Source: Gammaproteobacteria bacterium
Lineage (GTDB): Bacteria; Pseudomonadota; Gammaproteobacteria; Burkholderiales; Gallionellaceae
Reading direction: 5' to 3'
DNA: 64,000 nt
Assembly: GCA_018814405.1 (NCBI GenBank)
Contig: JAHIZO010000009.1
Span: 62,001 to 126,000 of the forward strand
Positions 18,966 through 28,517 of the stretch are shown in pieces. The notes under the pieces are model-generated. The model made no database searches. It was given only the letters and a program-made list of their open reading frames with translations, and was not told the DNA's origin. The translations under genes and the position numbers were made by a program. Every line of letters starts with the position of its first letter. Position 1 is the stretch's first letter.

Positions 18966-20252
18966 TCAGTCAGCGTAACGACAATATGTCTCGCGAATGA
19001 ACAGGATAGCGACCAGTCCCATCAGCGCAAAGCCCAGCATGATGCCCATGCCTGACTGATAGTCGGCCAAGCCAAGTGGTGCCTCACTTCCCGCATGAGC
19101 TCGGTCGATTGCCCAACCCACCAATGGCTGCATGATGGCGGTGCCCAAGAAGGCACCCACGTTGACCACGCTGGTCGCCATACCTGACAACGCAGGTGGA
19201 TTCACTTCCTTGGCACACGCCCAGCTCAGTGTGAAGCTGGGCGCACTCAAGCCCATCACCAGAAACAGCAAGTGGCTCAGCACACTGCTCATCTGCGTAC
19301 CGTTCCAAAGTACAACCCAGCACAGGCTGTAGACCAGCGCACCAACGAACATCACCGGCTTGCGCCTACCCAGACGATCCGACAGCGTACCGATGAAGAA
19401 CGCACCGATGGCGAACCCGGCCAGTAACAAAGTCGTGTGATCGGTCGCCAGTGCGCGATCCATGCCGTACACATCGCGCAGGAATGGCACGGCCCACAAT
19501 CCGCCGAAGGCGAACAGCGTGCCAGCCAAGCCCATGTTCACCCACAGACCCGGCCAGGTGGCGCGGTTCTTCATCACTACCAACAACCCGTCGTACCAGT
19601 GCCCCTCATGGGCGGGATGCGACGCCTTGCCATCAAGCTCACGCAGGCTGGGCAGCCCCGCTTCGCCGGGATGGTTGCGCACATACCACCAAGACAAAGC
19701 TGCCAGAACAAGTGAAGCGATGCCGACCGAAACGAACACCATACGCCAGGAAACAAAGCCCAAGGCCCAGGCCAGCGGGGCGGCAGCCAGTACAGACCCA
19801 AGATTGCCGAGCAGAATAGTGGCGCCGGTCGCCGTGCCGAAATGGCGATCATGGAACCACACCGCGTTGAGCTTGAGCATGCAGATGAAGGCGACCGACA
19901 CGCCCAGTCCGACCAACAGGCGACCGACCGACGCCATCGCCAGCGTGTCCGCCATACCGAACATGATGGAACCGATGCCAGCGATGACACCGCCGATGGC
20001 GACCACCCGACGCGGCCCCAGCGTGTCCGCCAGAATGCCGGTGGGGATCTGCATCACGGTGTAGACGTAGAAATAGGTTGCTGCCAGCCCGCCCAGAGAT
20101 GCGCCCGTGGTGTTGAACGCCAGTTGCAGATCTGATGAGATCGCTGCCGGGGCAAAACGATGGAAGAACGACAGCACATAAGCCAACCCGACGATGGCGA
20201 ACGCTGTCCAGCGCAGACGCACGAGTTGAGCGGCTTGATGTGTGTCCAACAT
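18966..20252 (-). CDS. MFS transporter
   Basis: 12-TM pattern, GILADTLGPRRVV and GTLSDRLGRRKPVMF motifs. Confidence 0.88.
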   Translation of the reverse strand: MLDTHQAAQLVRLRWTAFAIVGLAYVLSFFHRFAPAAISSDLQLAFNTTGASLGGLAATYFYVYTVMQIPTGILADTLGPRRVVAIGGVIAGIGSIMFGMADTLAMASVGRLLVGLGVSVAFICMLKLNAVWFHDRHFGTATGATILLGNLGSVLAAAPLAWALGFVSWRMVFVSVGIASLVLAALSWWYVRNHPGEAGLPSLRELDGKASHPAHEGHWYDGLLVVMKNRATWPGLWVNMGLAGTLFAFGGLWAVPFLRDVYGMDRALATDHTTLLLAGFAIGAFFIGTLSDRLGRRKPVMFVGALVYSLCWVVLWNGTQMSSVLSHLLFLVMGLSAPSFTLSWACAKEVNPPALSGMATSVVNVGAFLGTAIMQPLVGWAIDRAHAGSEAPLGLADYQSGMGIMLGFALMGLVAILFIRETYCRYAD

Positions 20253-20256
20253 ATAA

Positions 20257-21300
20257 CTAGGCGACCTTGTTTACGAACAGCGTTTGGGAAGGATAGGCGA
20301 ACTCGATACCCTCTTTTTCAAATGCCTCGAAGACCGCCAGATTGATCGCCTGCTGGACATCCATGTATTTGGCGTAATCGGCACCGATCACGTAGTACAC
20401 AAACTCGAAGTTGAGGCTGAAATCGCCATAGTTCGCGAAATGCCCCCGGTCGAACTCGGCCTCCGCTTGCGACAGGATGATGTCCTTCACCATCTGCGGG
20501 ATGCGTCTCAGTTTCTCGGCGGGCGTCTGATAAGTCACCCCCAACTTGAATACGATCCTGCGCCGCTCCATCTTTTTGAAGTTATGCACGCGTGAGTTGG
20601 TCAGATCGGTATTGGAGAACACCAGTTGCTCGCCGCCCAATGCACGCAGGCGCGTGGTCTTGATGCCGACGTTCTCCACCACGCCCATCTTGTCGCCCAC
20701 CACGATGAAGTCACCCACCGCGAACGGCTTGTCGAAGAAGATGACGAAATAGCTGAACAGATCGCCCAGCACTGCCTGCGCCGCCAGCGCCACCGCGATA
20801 CCGCCGATACCCAGACCGGCCACCACCGCCGAGATCTTCACGCCCAGATTGTCGAGCAAGAACATCAGCGCCAGTATCCAGATCACGAAATTGAGCAGGC
20901 CGCCGATTCCCTTGAGTTGCTTCTCCCCCTCCTCGGAACCCGAGGTGGATTTTGAATAGGTACGTAACAGATGATGCACTGCAGCCGTCAGGGTGCGCAC
21001 TGCAAGGATAGTGATCAGTACGATGGCCGCAATATTGAAGCCGCGCTCGAAATCCTTGCTCAGGTACAGCGTATGCACGGAGGCGTACAACACACCGAAA
21101 TACATGATGGGAACCAGCGTGCGCTCGATCGCCTTGACCACGAGATCGTCGAAATTTGTGGCAGACGCCTCGGCCAACTTCTTCAGGCGACTGAGAATAT
21201 AGCGCTTGAATGCATAGATGGCGGCCATACCGCCCAACAAGATAGCCAACGATGTGAGGTAACTCAGCACTGTATTGCCGAAATACGAATTTTCTAACAT
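20257..21300 (-). CDS. MscS-type mechanosensitive ion channel
   Basis: GIGGIAVALAAQAVLGDLFSYFVIFFDKPFAVGDFIVVGDKMGVVENVGIKTTRLRAL. Confidence 0.92.
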   Translation of the reverse strand: MLENSYFGNTVLSYLTSLAILLGGMAAIYAFKRYILSRLKKLAEASATNFDDLVVKAIERTLVPIMYFGVLYASVHTLYLSKDFERGFNIAAIVLITILAVRTLTAAVHHLLRTYSKSTSGSEEGEKQLKGIGGLLNFVIWILALMFLLDNLGVKISAVVAGLGIGGIAVALAAQAVLGDLFSYFVIFFDKPFAVGDFIVVGDKMGVVENVGIKTTRLRALGGEQLVFSNTDLTNSRVHNFKKMERRRIVFKLGVTYQTPAEKLRRIPQMVKDIILSQAEAEFDRGHFANYGDFSLNFEFVYYVIGADYAKYMDVQQAINLAVFEAFEKEGIEFAYPSQTLFVNKVA

Positions 21301-21413
21301 GAGTTTCCGTCTTCCTTTGTTTTGAATCTGGCAAAGTCCCTGAGGGCGCGTTGCAATACGCTATGCTTCCCCCCCCGCGCATTGTGCAGCAGAACACCGT
21401 AACAGGAAAACAT

Positions 21414-21950
21414 ATGGCTATCAAAGCGACCGTATTCAAAGCCAATCTGCAGATTGCAGATATGGAACGGCATTACTACCAGGATCATGCACTCACATTG
21501 GCGCAACATCCGTCCGAAACGGAGGAGCGCATGATGGTAAGGCTGCTGGTATTCGCGCTGCATGCGCAGGAGTATCTTGAATTCGGACAGGGTATGACCG
21601 ATGAAGATGCAGCCGATCTGTGGCTGAAAGACCTGACCGGTGCCATCGAGCTATGGATAGATGTCGGCATCCCCGACGAGAAGCTGATCCGCAAAGCCTG
21701 CGGTCGAGCCAGACAGGTCATCGTATACAGCTATGGCGGACGCGTGGCTGACAATTGGTTCACGCAGAACCGCGCCCAGTTCGAACGTCAGAAAAACCTC
21801 TCCATCATCAACCTGCCGCCCGAGAGCACACGCGACCTGCCCAAACTGGTGCAACGCACCATGAATCTGCAATGCACCATTCAGGATGGACAGGTGTGGC
21901 TGAGCGATGGCGAAAACAGCATAGAGGTCGAGCGCATCAAGCTGCGCTGA
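21414..21950 (+). CDS. yaeQ: YaeQ family protein
   Basis: MAIKATVFKANLQIADMERHYYQDHALTLAQHPSETEERMMVRLLVFAL; W-L-D, GIPDEKLIRKACGRA. Confidence 0.9.
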   Translation: MAIKATVFKANLQIADMERHYYQDHALTLAQHPSETEERMMVRLLVFALHAQEYLEFGQGMTDEDAADLWLKDLTGAIELWIDVGIPDEKLIRKACGRARQVIVYSYGGRVADNWFTQNRAQFERQKNLSIINLPPESTRDLPKLVQRTMNLQCTIQDGQVWLSDGENSIEVERIKLR

Positions 21951-21962
21951 TGCGCCCGCGGA

Positions 21963-22298
21963 TCAGGCTGTAGCGGTCGCTTTTTCGATCAGCGGTTGCA
22001 ACTCGCCCTGCTCGAACATCGCCAACATGATGTCAGAACCACCGATCAACTCACCGTTGATATAGAGCTGCGGAAAAGTGGGAAAGTCTGCGTAGAACTT
22101 CAAGTAGTTCCAAGACACAGGATCTTCCAATACATTAACTGCCACGTATTTCCCAACGCCTGCCGCCTTCAGCACTTGTGCAGCGCGCCCTGAGAAACCG
22201 CATTGCGGGAATTGTGGCGTGCCTTTCATGTACAGCACGACGGGGTTTTCAGTCACCGTCTTGCGGATGATCTCCAGTGCGATCTCTTTTTCGTCCAT
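21963..22298 (-). CDS. grxD: Monothiol glutaredoxin, Grx4 family
   Basis: VVLYMKGTPQFPQCGFSGRAAQVL (CGFS), TFPQLYINGELIGGSDI. Confidence 0.95.
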   Translation of the reverse strand: MDEKEIALEIIRKTVTENPVVLYMKGTPQFPQCGFSGRAAQVLKAAGVGKYVAVNVLEDPVSWNYLKFYADFPTFPQLYINGELIGGSDIMLAMFEQGELQPLIEKATATA

Positions 22299-22307
22299 TT
22301 TGTTTCC

Positions 22308-22547
22308 TTACTGAATGTTGGCCCATTGTGCGGGCGTCATGGTTTTCATCGATAGGGCGTGGATCTTCTCCATCTTGTCGCCCAGCACCTGGAACACCAG
22401 CTTATGCTGCTGCAACAGGCCCTTTCCTTCAAAATCCTTGCTCACGATCACCGCATCGAAATGGCGGCCATCGCCTTCTACTTGGATGTGTTCGCACGGC
22501 AAACCTTCCAAGATGAAATCCTTGACGTTATCGGGTGTGACTTTCAT
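22308..22547 (-). CDS. BolA family protein
   Basis: EGDGRHFDAVIVSKDFEGKGLLQQHKLVFQVLGDKM; adjacent to grxD. Confidence 0.9.
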   Translation of the reverse strand: MKVTPDNVKDFILEGLPCEHIQVEGDGRHFDAVIVSKDFEGKGLLQQHKLVFQVLGDKMEKIHALSMKTMTPAQWANIQ

Positions 22548-22556
22548 TGATACTCC

Positions 22557-22850
22557 TCAGACGCAGCCTGTCGGCTTGGGCATGCCACCGTATTTGGTGA
22601 TCGGCTTCATGGGACCGGTCATCCATAGGTCGAATACGTCCTTCTGGTCTTCTTCGATGTATTTGGCGAACTTTCGGATAGGCGGCACCGAAGTGAATTC
22701 CTCAAAGTACTCGCGCGCCTTCATGATCTGCTGCCACTTTTTGTCGTTCAGCTCGTAGCCGTCCGCTTCAGCCATGGCTCGGCCGATCTCTTCGCTCCAA
22801 TCGCCCATATCGACGAGATATCCGTCGCCATCACGTGCTGGTAATTGCAT
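22557..22850 (-). CDS. tusE: TusE/DsrC family sulfur relay protein (single C-terminal Cys, TusE-like)
   Basis: DGDGYLVDMGDWSEEIGRAMAEADG...KYGGMPKPTGCV; the upstream second Cys of DsrC is absent. Confidence 0.88.
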   Translation of the reverse strand: MQLPARDGDGYLVDMGDWSEEIGRAMAEADGYELNDKKWQQIMKAREYFEEFTSVPPIRKFAKYIEEDQKDVFDLWMTGPMKPITKYGGMPKPTGCV

Positions 22851-22891
22851 GGTCTGCCCCTCTCTTTTGAAAAAAGTGCAGTCATTTAACC

Positions 22892-22916
22892 TAACCTGAG
22901 TAAATTAGTCAATTAC
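22892..22916 (-). promoter_or_regulatory. IscR-type-1-like site overlapping the putative promoter of tusE-bolA-grxD
   Basis: Minus strand gtaaTTGACTaatttactcaggttaggTTAAATgac: -35 TTGACT, 17-nt spacer, -10-like TTAAAT; gtaattgactaatttactcaggtta resembles ATASYYGACTRWWWYAGTCRRSTAT. Confidence 0.5.
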
Positions 22917-22959
22917 TCTAAATGGGGGGGTAGCAAAGACTAGGGCTCACAGCGCAACA

Positions 22960-24516
22960 TCAGCTATGAGTCAGTTCGACCAGTTTGGCATCCTCGACAC
23001 GGATGTGATGGATCAGCCAGCTTCGCAGATAGGACAACACGTCGAACTGGGCCACCAAGGGATTGGCGTGCAGTTCTTCGTAGAATTCAGCGATCTTCTC
23101 TTCGAAGGCATGATGCTGGTGCAACTGGCGATCGATGCCCGCGAATGCATAGTGATTCATCATCTGCTCTTCCGAGCGGAAGTGGATCTTGGCATAGGCA
23201 TCCAAAGATTTGATCAGCCGTGCCACCTCGCGCGCGCCGCGCTTCTTGATCACGACCTGATACAGGTCATTGACCAGATCGAACAGATAGCGGTGATGTT
23301 CGTCGATGACATCGATACCCACGCTCAGACTCTCGTCCCATGGGATCCATTCGTTCTCGCGATGCCGGATCGGAGGTAATGTCAGCACCTGTTTGGGATC
23401 GATGATGTCATCACGGTAAAGTTCTCGTATGCGCATTATCTCTGGCATAGAGGTATCGAAGGCTCGCACAACCTCCGGGTCGAAATGCTTGCCCGCCTCT
23501 GACATCACCCAGTCATGCGCCTGCTCCACCGACCAAGGTTCTTTGTAGGGACGCGCCGAGGTGAGCGCATCGAACACATCAGCGACGGCACAGATACGTG
23601 CCAGCAAGGGGATATCCTCACCCTTCATCCCGTTGGGATAGCCTTTACCATCCCATCGTTCGTGGTGACAACCGGCGATATCACGCGCGGCTTTGATCAG
23701 TTCATCTTTCCCTTCCAATATCGTGACCCCGATATCAGTGTGCTTCTTCATCACTTCGAACTCTTCGTCGGTCAACTTGCCGGGTTTCAGCAACACCGAA
23801 TCCGCGATCCCGATCTTGCCTACATCGTGCATGGGAGCGGCGATATACAACAGATCGCGTTGATCATCGGGCAGGCCCATGGCCTTGGCGATGGACTGCG
23901 CATAGTTGGTCATGCGCATGATGTGCCAGCCTGTCTCATTGTCGCGGTATTCTGATGCCACACCCAGACTGCGGATGGCATCCGCACGGGCTTCTTCGAG
24001 CTCAAGTTCGCGTATGCGCAACGTCTCCATGGACAAGGTTCGCTGCACCAAGCCAGACAGGGCGCGCGACAGATCACTGAAGAAGTCCTCATAGACCTCG
24101 CACAATTCGTACCCCATCGGGACGAACAAAGTCACATAACCGATATAGCGTCCTTCGACGCGCAACGGCAACAGCATGACGCGGGTGTGGACGATGGCTC
24201 CAACATTGGGATCCTCGTAGGAAACCTGCTTGGTATGGCAGCGCTCGACAGCGCCGGGCTCGGGTAGTTTGAGTTCCTCCCAATCCAGCGTGTTGTCCCA
24301 TGCGGGCGGCATGCCGAACTGTGCCACCTGAAAGTATTTCCCTCGAGGATTGAGTAAAAGGATTGCCCCGCGCGACTCGACGGGGATATCTCGATGCTCC
24401 TGCATCAGCAGGAACAAATGTTCCAGCAGATTATCCAGGTCACCGGCCTCATTCCCAGACACCGTCAATTCAAAGACCAGTTTGCTTATCGCTAGCTTTT
24501 CCTGACCCCGCTCCAT
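22960..24516 (-). CDS. GAF-like / HD-GYP / C-terminal hemerythrin protein
   Basis: [32 protein letters not shown]-terminal [19 protein letters not shown]...[14 protein letters not shown]...[10 protein letters not shown]...[13 protein letters not shown] (hemerythrin ligand pattern). Confidence 0.9.
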   Translation of the reverse strand: MERGQEKLAISKLVFELTVSGNEAGDLDNLLEHLFLLMQEHRDIPVESRGAILLLNPRGKYFQVAQFGMPPAWDNTLDWEELKLPEPGAVERCHTKQVSYEDPNVGAIVHTRVMLLPLRVEGRYIGYVTLFVPMGYELCEVYEDFFSDLSRALSGLVQRTLSMETLRIRELELEEARADAIRSLGVASEYRDNETGWHIMRMTNYAQSIAKAMGLPDDQRDLLYIAAPMHDVGKIGIADSVLLKPGKLTDEEFEVMKKHTDIGVTILEGKDELIKAARDIAGCHHERWDGKGYPNGMKGEDIPLLARICAVADVFDALTSARPYKEPWSVEQAHDWVMSEAGKHFDPEVVRAFDTSMPEIMRIRELYRDDIIDPKQVLTLPPIRHRENEWIPWDESLSVGIDVIDEHHRYLFDLVNDLYQVVIKKRGAREVARLIKSLDAYAKIHFRSEEQMMNHYAFAGIDRQLHQHHAFEEKIAEFYEELHANPLVAQFDVLSYLRSWLIHHIRVEDAKLVELTHS

Positions 24517-24752
24517 CTATCTACCCTTTCTTGCCTTCCCGTTTCCCGATCTGTATTTCTACTAGTGCATTTCGCCGAACTTTTGGCATTAGGACACATT
24601 TCATTAAGGGAGACAATTCCAGTTGTCACTTTCAAGCGATATATTTTCCTCTCGCATATATGCTTTCAGGAAGCGGCATGGTCAGCGGCGGATTATCAGG
24701 TGATAATCAAGTAATAGCACCACTGAACAAAACCAGCCATAAGGAATCTACC

Positions 24753-25346
24753 ATGCCCCACACTCCGCTGAATCAAGAGGCCTTGGATCAACTTTTCTTG
24801 GCCGCACACACCCACAACATCTGGACCGACAAGCCCGTTGCAGACGCGCTGCTACAGCAACTGTACGACACTTTCCGCATGGCTCCGACCTCGGCCAACT
24901 GCAGCCCGGCGCGCATCGTGTTCGTTAAATCAACGGAAGCAAAAGAGAAGTTGCTGCCAACCCTCATGGAAGGAAATCGCGCCAAGGTCATGGCTGCCCC
25001 CGTCACTGCCATCATCGGCCACGACCTGAATTTCCACGAGCAGCTTGGAAAACTGTTTCCGCATGCGCCTGATGCACCAAGCTGGTTCAAAGACCCGCAA
25101 GTCGCGCAAACCACGGCTTTCCGCAACGGTACTTTGCAGGGTGCTTATCTGATCATCGCGGCGCGTGCACTCGGCCTCGATTGCGGACCGATGTCCGGAT
25201 TCGACAATGCCAAGGTGGACGAACTATTCTTTGCGGGGACGAATGTGAGATCGAACTTCATCTGCAGTCTCGGCTACGGCGATCCCAAGGGGGTCTATCC
25301 GCGCAATCCGAGACTGAGTTTCGAGGAAGCCTGCAGCATCGAGTGA
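24753..25346 (+). CDS. Malonic semialdehyde reductase / RutE-like nitroreductase
   Basis: [66 protein letters not shown]. Confidence 0.88.
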   Translation: MPHTPLNQEALDQLFLAAHTHNIWTDKPVADALLQQLYDTFRMAPTSANCSPARIVFVKSTEAKEKLLPTLMEGNRAKVMAAPVTAIIGHDLNFHEQLGKLFPHAPDAPSWFKDPQVAQTTAFRNGTLQGAYLIIAARALGLDCGPMSGFDNAKVDELFFAGTNVRSNFICSLGYGDPKGVYPRNPRLSFEEACSIE

Positions 25347-25364
25347 AATAGCAGGCATGAAATG

Positions 25365-25399
25365 AAAAAAGCCGCGAGCAAGATGCTCGCGGCTTTTTT
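25365..25399. terminator. Bidirectional rho-independent terminator
   Basis: aaaaaagccgcgagca-agatgctcgcggcttttttc between convergent genes. Confidence 0.9.
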
Positions 25400-25407
25400 C
25401 ATTCGGT

Positions 25408-26724
25408 TCAGGCGTGCATCTGATTCAGTTGCTTGGCGATCACGTCGTGGTTCAGCCACAGCACGGGACCTGCCGGACTCGATGTCTCATGGAACATCAG
25501 CGGACCGGTGCCTTCCAGCACCAGAGAACTCAACACATCCGTCACCAGTGCATCGCGTGTCTTGTGCATCTTGGTGATCGCTTCGGATGTGCCGATCATC
25601 ACATCCGCCAGTTCGGCTGTGTTGTCCATCGGCCAGGCTTCAAAGTTTCGGAAGCCTTTCATCACTTCGCTGTCGTTGTAGTCATCAATCTTCTGCAACA
25701 GATTCTCCAGCGACTCACCTTCCTGCAACACCTCGCGACAAGCCTGCCATTGCGTCTCCGCCCATGCGCCGCCGCCTTCCTGCTTCAATGCCTTCAACAG
25801 CGGGAACAGTGACAGCTCCACGCCGACAAAGATATCGGACGAGTTGGTGCGGATCTCGGGACAGTTGTACACCGTTGCCTTGATGCCTTGCGCCCAAGCG
25901 GCTTCCGCATGCTGCTCCAGTCGCATCTTGGCGCGGCCCTGTGTGTAGTTGGTATAGGTCTGCCACTCGTACTTGCCGCCGATCAATATCTCGGTACCGT
26001 GGTAGCCGTAAGCGGTGTAACGCACCTGCCCGCCGCTCTTCTCCAGACGCGCGCGGATCGCCGCACTGCCCTCGATCAGATGCTGGAAGGTGTTGGCGGT
26101 GACTTCATCGAAGTTCATCAGTATCAGCTTGCCCAAGTCGCTGTTGACCAGCGCGCTGGAAGGCATGAAACGCTCGCCGCGCCCCTTGTAGATGCGGTTG
26201 GCGATAGCGAGGAACACTTTAACTTTTGGAATACCACCAGCCATGGTGTGTGCGAAGAATGCATTGGCTCCGTCCGGAATCATGCCGTCTAGTTCGGCCA
26301 TCACTTTGGCCACGGAATCCTTAAAACGCTGCACGCCTGCTGCCCGGCATTTCTCGATCTGCGCCCAATCCAGCGTGTCGGTCTGCCAGCTCTTGAGCGA
26401 CATACCAGAGATCAGGTCGGTCGGCGTTGGCTCACCGGCCGGGGCATCCAGATCGAAACCGGCCATCAGCGGCACGTTGATGATGCGGCCGCCCAGATTC
26501 GCTTCAGCCGTCGCCAGCTCTTCAGCGGTCAAAGCACGCAACGCGTTGTTCTCGTCACGACGACCCACCGTGATGCCGACGATGGTCATGCCTGCCTTGC
26601 GCGCCTCATTGATCAGACCATTGGCATACCCTCGACCGAACAGTTCGCCGAACAACACAAATACATCGCCTTTGCGAAAGATGTTGGACTGCGGAACGTT
26701 ACGTAAAGGGATCGGTGCTTTCAT
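25408..26724 (-). CDS. Conserved protein, tentatively enoyl-ACP reductase FabMG-like
   Basis: Long ORF starting MKAPIPLRNVPQSNIFRKGDVFVLFGELFGRGYANGLI; FabMG name is from memory of similar annotations only. Confidence 0.45.
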   Translation of the reverse strand: MKAPIPLRNVPQSNIFRKGDVFVLFGELFGRGYANGLINEARKAGMTIVGITVGRRDENNALRALTAEELATAEANLGGRIINVPLMAGFDLDAPAGEPTPTDLISGMSLKSWQTDTLDWAQIEKCRAAGVQRFKDSVAKVMAELDGMIPDGANAFFAHTMAGGIPKVKVFLAIANRIYKGRGERFMPSSALVNSDLGKLILMNFDEVTANTFQHLIEGSAAIRARLEKSGGQVRYTAYGYHGTEILIGGKYEWQTYTNYTQGRAKMRLEQHAEAAWAQGIKATVYNCPEIRTNSSDIFVGVELSLFPLLKALKQEGGGAWAETQWQACREVLQEGESLENLLQKIDDYNDSEVMKGFRNFEAWPMDNTAELADVMIGTSEAITKMHKTRDALVTDVLSSLVLEGTGPLMFHETSSPAGPVLWLNHDVIAKQLNQMHA

Positions 26725-26846
26725 ACGATGGACTCCGTTTAATGTTTTGTAGCAAGACGAACCAGCAGGCCGCTCGCGAAGGCGCAATTGTACAGAATAA
26801 GGGGCTAAAACGGCTCGCCTTCGATGTTCGCACCCTGCCGCTTAAA

Positions 26847-27188
26847 TCAATCCTTCAGCGTTAGGGTGGTGACAGCCGTTATCTTGTCTATATCCAACTG
26901 CAATTCGCAAAATTCATCCAGCTCGTTCGTCGGAGTCGGGTCGTCTGCGCAACTACAGCCGGCGATCACGCTTTTGAAGAATATCCCGACCCACGCGCGG
27001 ATGACGGGACCTGCATCGTCGATGCGCTTGATGATCACGCTGATCGGCCTGTCTATCACCTGGCTCCCCGAAGTCAGCGCCGCCTGCAGCGGCAGGTCCG
27101 CGATGCCGAGTCGCACCAGCTCGCGCTTGAGCATCTCCTCGAACTCGGGGCGCCCCCACACCGACAACGCGGCTTCAAGACGTAGCAA
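26847..27188 (-). CDS. Hypothetical protein
   Basis: 113-aa ORF immediately downstream of the diguanylate cyclase, contains a CSC motif. Confidence 0.5.
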   Translation of the reverse strand: MLRLEAALSVWGRPEFEEMLKRELVRLGIADLPLQAALTSGSQVIDRPISVIIKRIDDAGPVIRAWVGIFFKSVIAGCSCADDPTPTNELDEFCELQLDIDKITAVTTLTLKD

Positions 27189-27191
27189 CGC

Positions 27192-28370
27192 TCATGCCTC
27201 GACCACACAGTCTCGGCCATTGTCCTTGGCGCGATACAAAGCCTGATCCACGCGCACCAGCCAGCTGTCCAGCGATTCGTCCGAACGTATCTGGGCCACA
27301 CCGAACGAAGCCGACACACACCATGCATGCTGCTGACCGGACAGCAGATCACTCTCTTTCAGCTTGTTGCGGATACGCTGGGCGAGTTGCGCGGCGGCTA
27401 TCCTGTCCGTCATAGGCAACACCAACATGAATTCCTCGCCGCCATAACGCCCGAAAAAATCCCCCTGCCGCAGCAGCGGCTCCACACAGCGGGCGAACGA
27501 CACCAGCACGTCATCCCCCACCCCGTGACCGAAACTGTCGTTCACGTTCTTGAAGTGGTCGATGTCGATCAGCACGATGGTACAGGCGCTACCGTAGCGG
27601 CCGAACATCTCGTACTGGCGTTCCAGCTGTTCGACGATGAAGTGCCGGTTATACAGGCCGGTGAGCTGGTCATGCACGGCCATCACTTGCAGTGTCTGGT
27701 TGAGCGCGTCGAGTTGACTGTTGCGCAACTCCAGTTCGCGCCGGTTGCGGCGGTTCTGCACCAACTGACGCATCCCCTCAACGAACTGCCGGTAGGCATC
27801 CCAGCCGACCTGCATCTCGACCAAGAACAACACCCCCAGACCGATAGACAGATTGATATAGAACGATTCCCCCAAAGACAGGAAGAACAGGAAGGGCACG
27901 ATCAGAATGGACGCGCAAAAGGTCAGCATGGTGATGAACGATGGCGCCATGTTGGTCACGCTGACCGCCGAGATAGCGATCAACACCAGCAATATGATCA
28001 TGTCGCTGATCGCCGCAGTCGCCCCTTCGCTGTGGAAGAACACGATGGCCGCACCCCAGCTCAGCCCTTGTAACACGCGCAACACGATCTGCCAGCTGAG
28101 TGCCGCACGGATGCGTGTGTGCGGCAACGGCTGCTTCAACCAGCGGGTAGAGAGCACGTAAGTGATGCTGTCGGACAGGCTGTTGAGCAGCATCCAGCCG
28201 AGGATCCAGAACCACGGCGCGGTTTCCCACACCAGCCAAGCGATATACAGCGTGCCGAGCGGCGCCATCATTGAAGCAAGACGCGCGCGCTCCAGCAGCG
28301 TCCGGAAACACAATATTTCTACTTCGGCCTCATCTTCCGGCAAGAGGCTTTCCATCCACTGTTCTTGCAT
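27192..28370 (-). CDS. Membrane diguanylate cyclase (GGDEF)
   Basis: Multiple TM segments, DHFKNVNDSFGHGVGDDVL, RYGGEEFMLVLP. Confidence 0.92.
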   Translation of the reverse strand: MQEQWMESLLPEDEAEVEILCFRTLLERARLASMMAPLGTLYIAWLVWETAPWFWILGWMLLNSLSDSITYVLSTRWLKQPLPHTRIRAALSWQIVLRVLQGLSWGAAIVFFHSEGATAAISDMIILLVLIAISAVSVTNMAPSFITMLTFCASILIVPFLFFLSLGESFYINLSIGLGVLFLVEMQVGWDAYRQFVEGMRQLVQNRRNRRELELRNSQLDALNQTLQVMAVHDQLTGLYNRHFIVEQLERQYEMFGRYGSACTIVLIDIDHFKNVNDSFGHGVGDDVLVSFARCVEPLLRQGDFFGRYGGEEFMLVLPMTDRIAAAQLAQRIRNKLKESDLLSGQQHAWCVSASFGVAQIRSDESLDSWLVRVDQALYRAKDNGRDCVVEA

Positions 28371-28517
28371 ATCTCCTCCAAGCGCCCGAGTCTAATTCCC
28401 CGTTGCGCGTTTTGCCAATAACCATGCAGCTTAGCGCGGCTTTAAATAGCTATTTTTCAGGAGTACCATGTAACTGCCAATCGGTCATTTATAGATTCAG
28501 GATCGTGGGAGAAGAAA

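Noticed and set aside
22557-22850. Dissimilatory DsrC
   Set aside because: Only the terminal Cys is present (KYGGMPKPTGCV) and no dsr genes are nearby; TusE-type is the better call.
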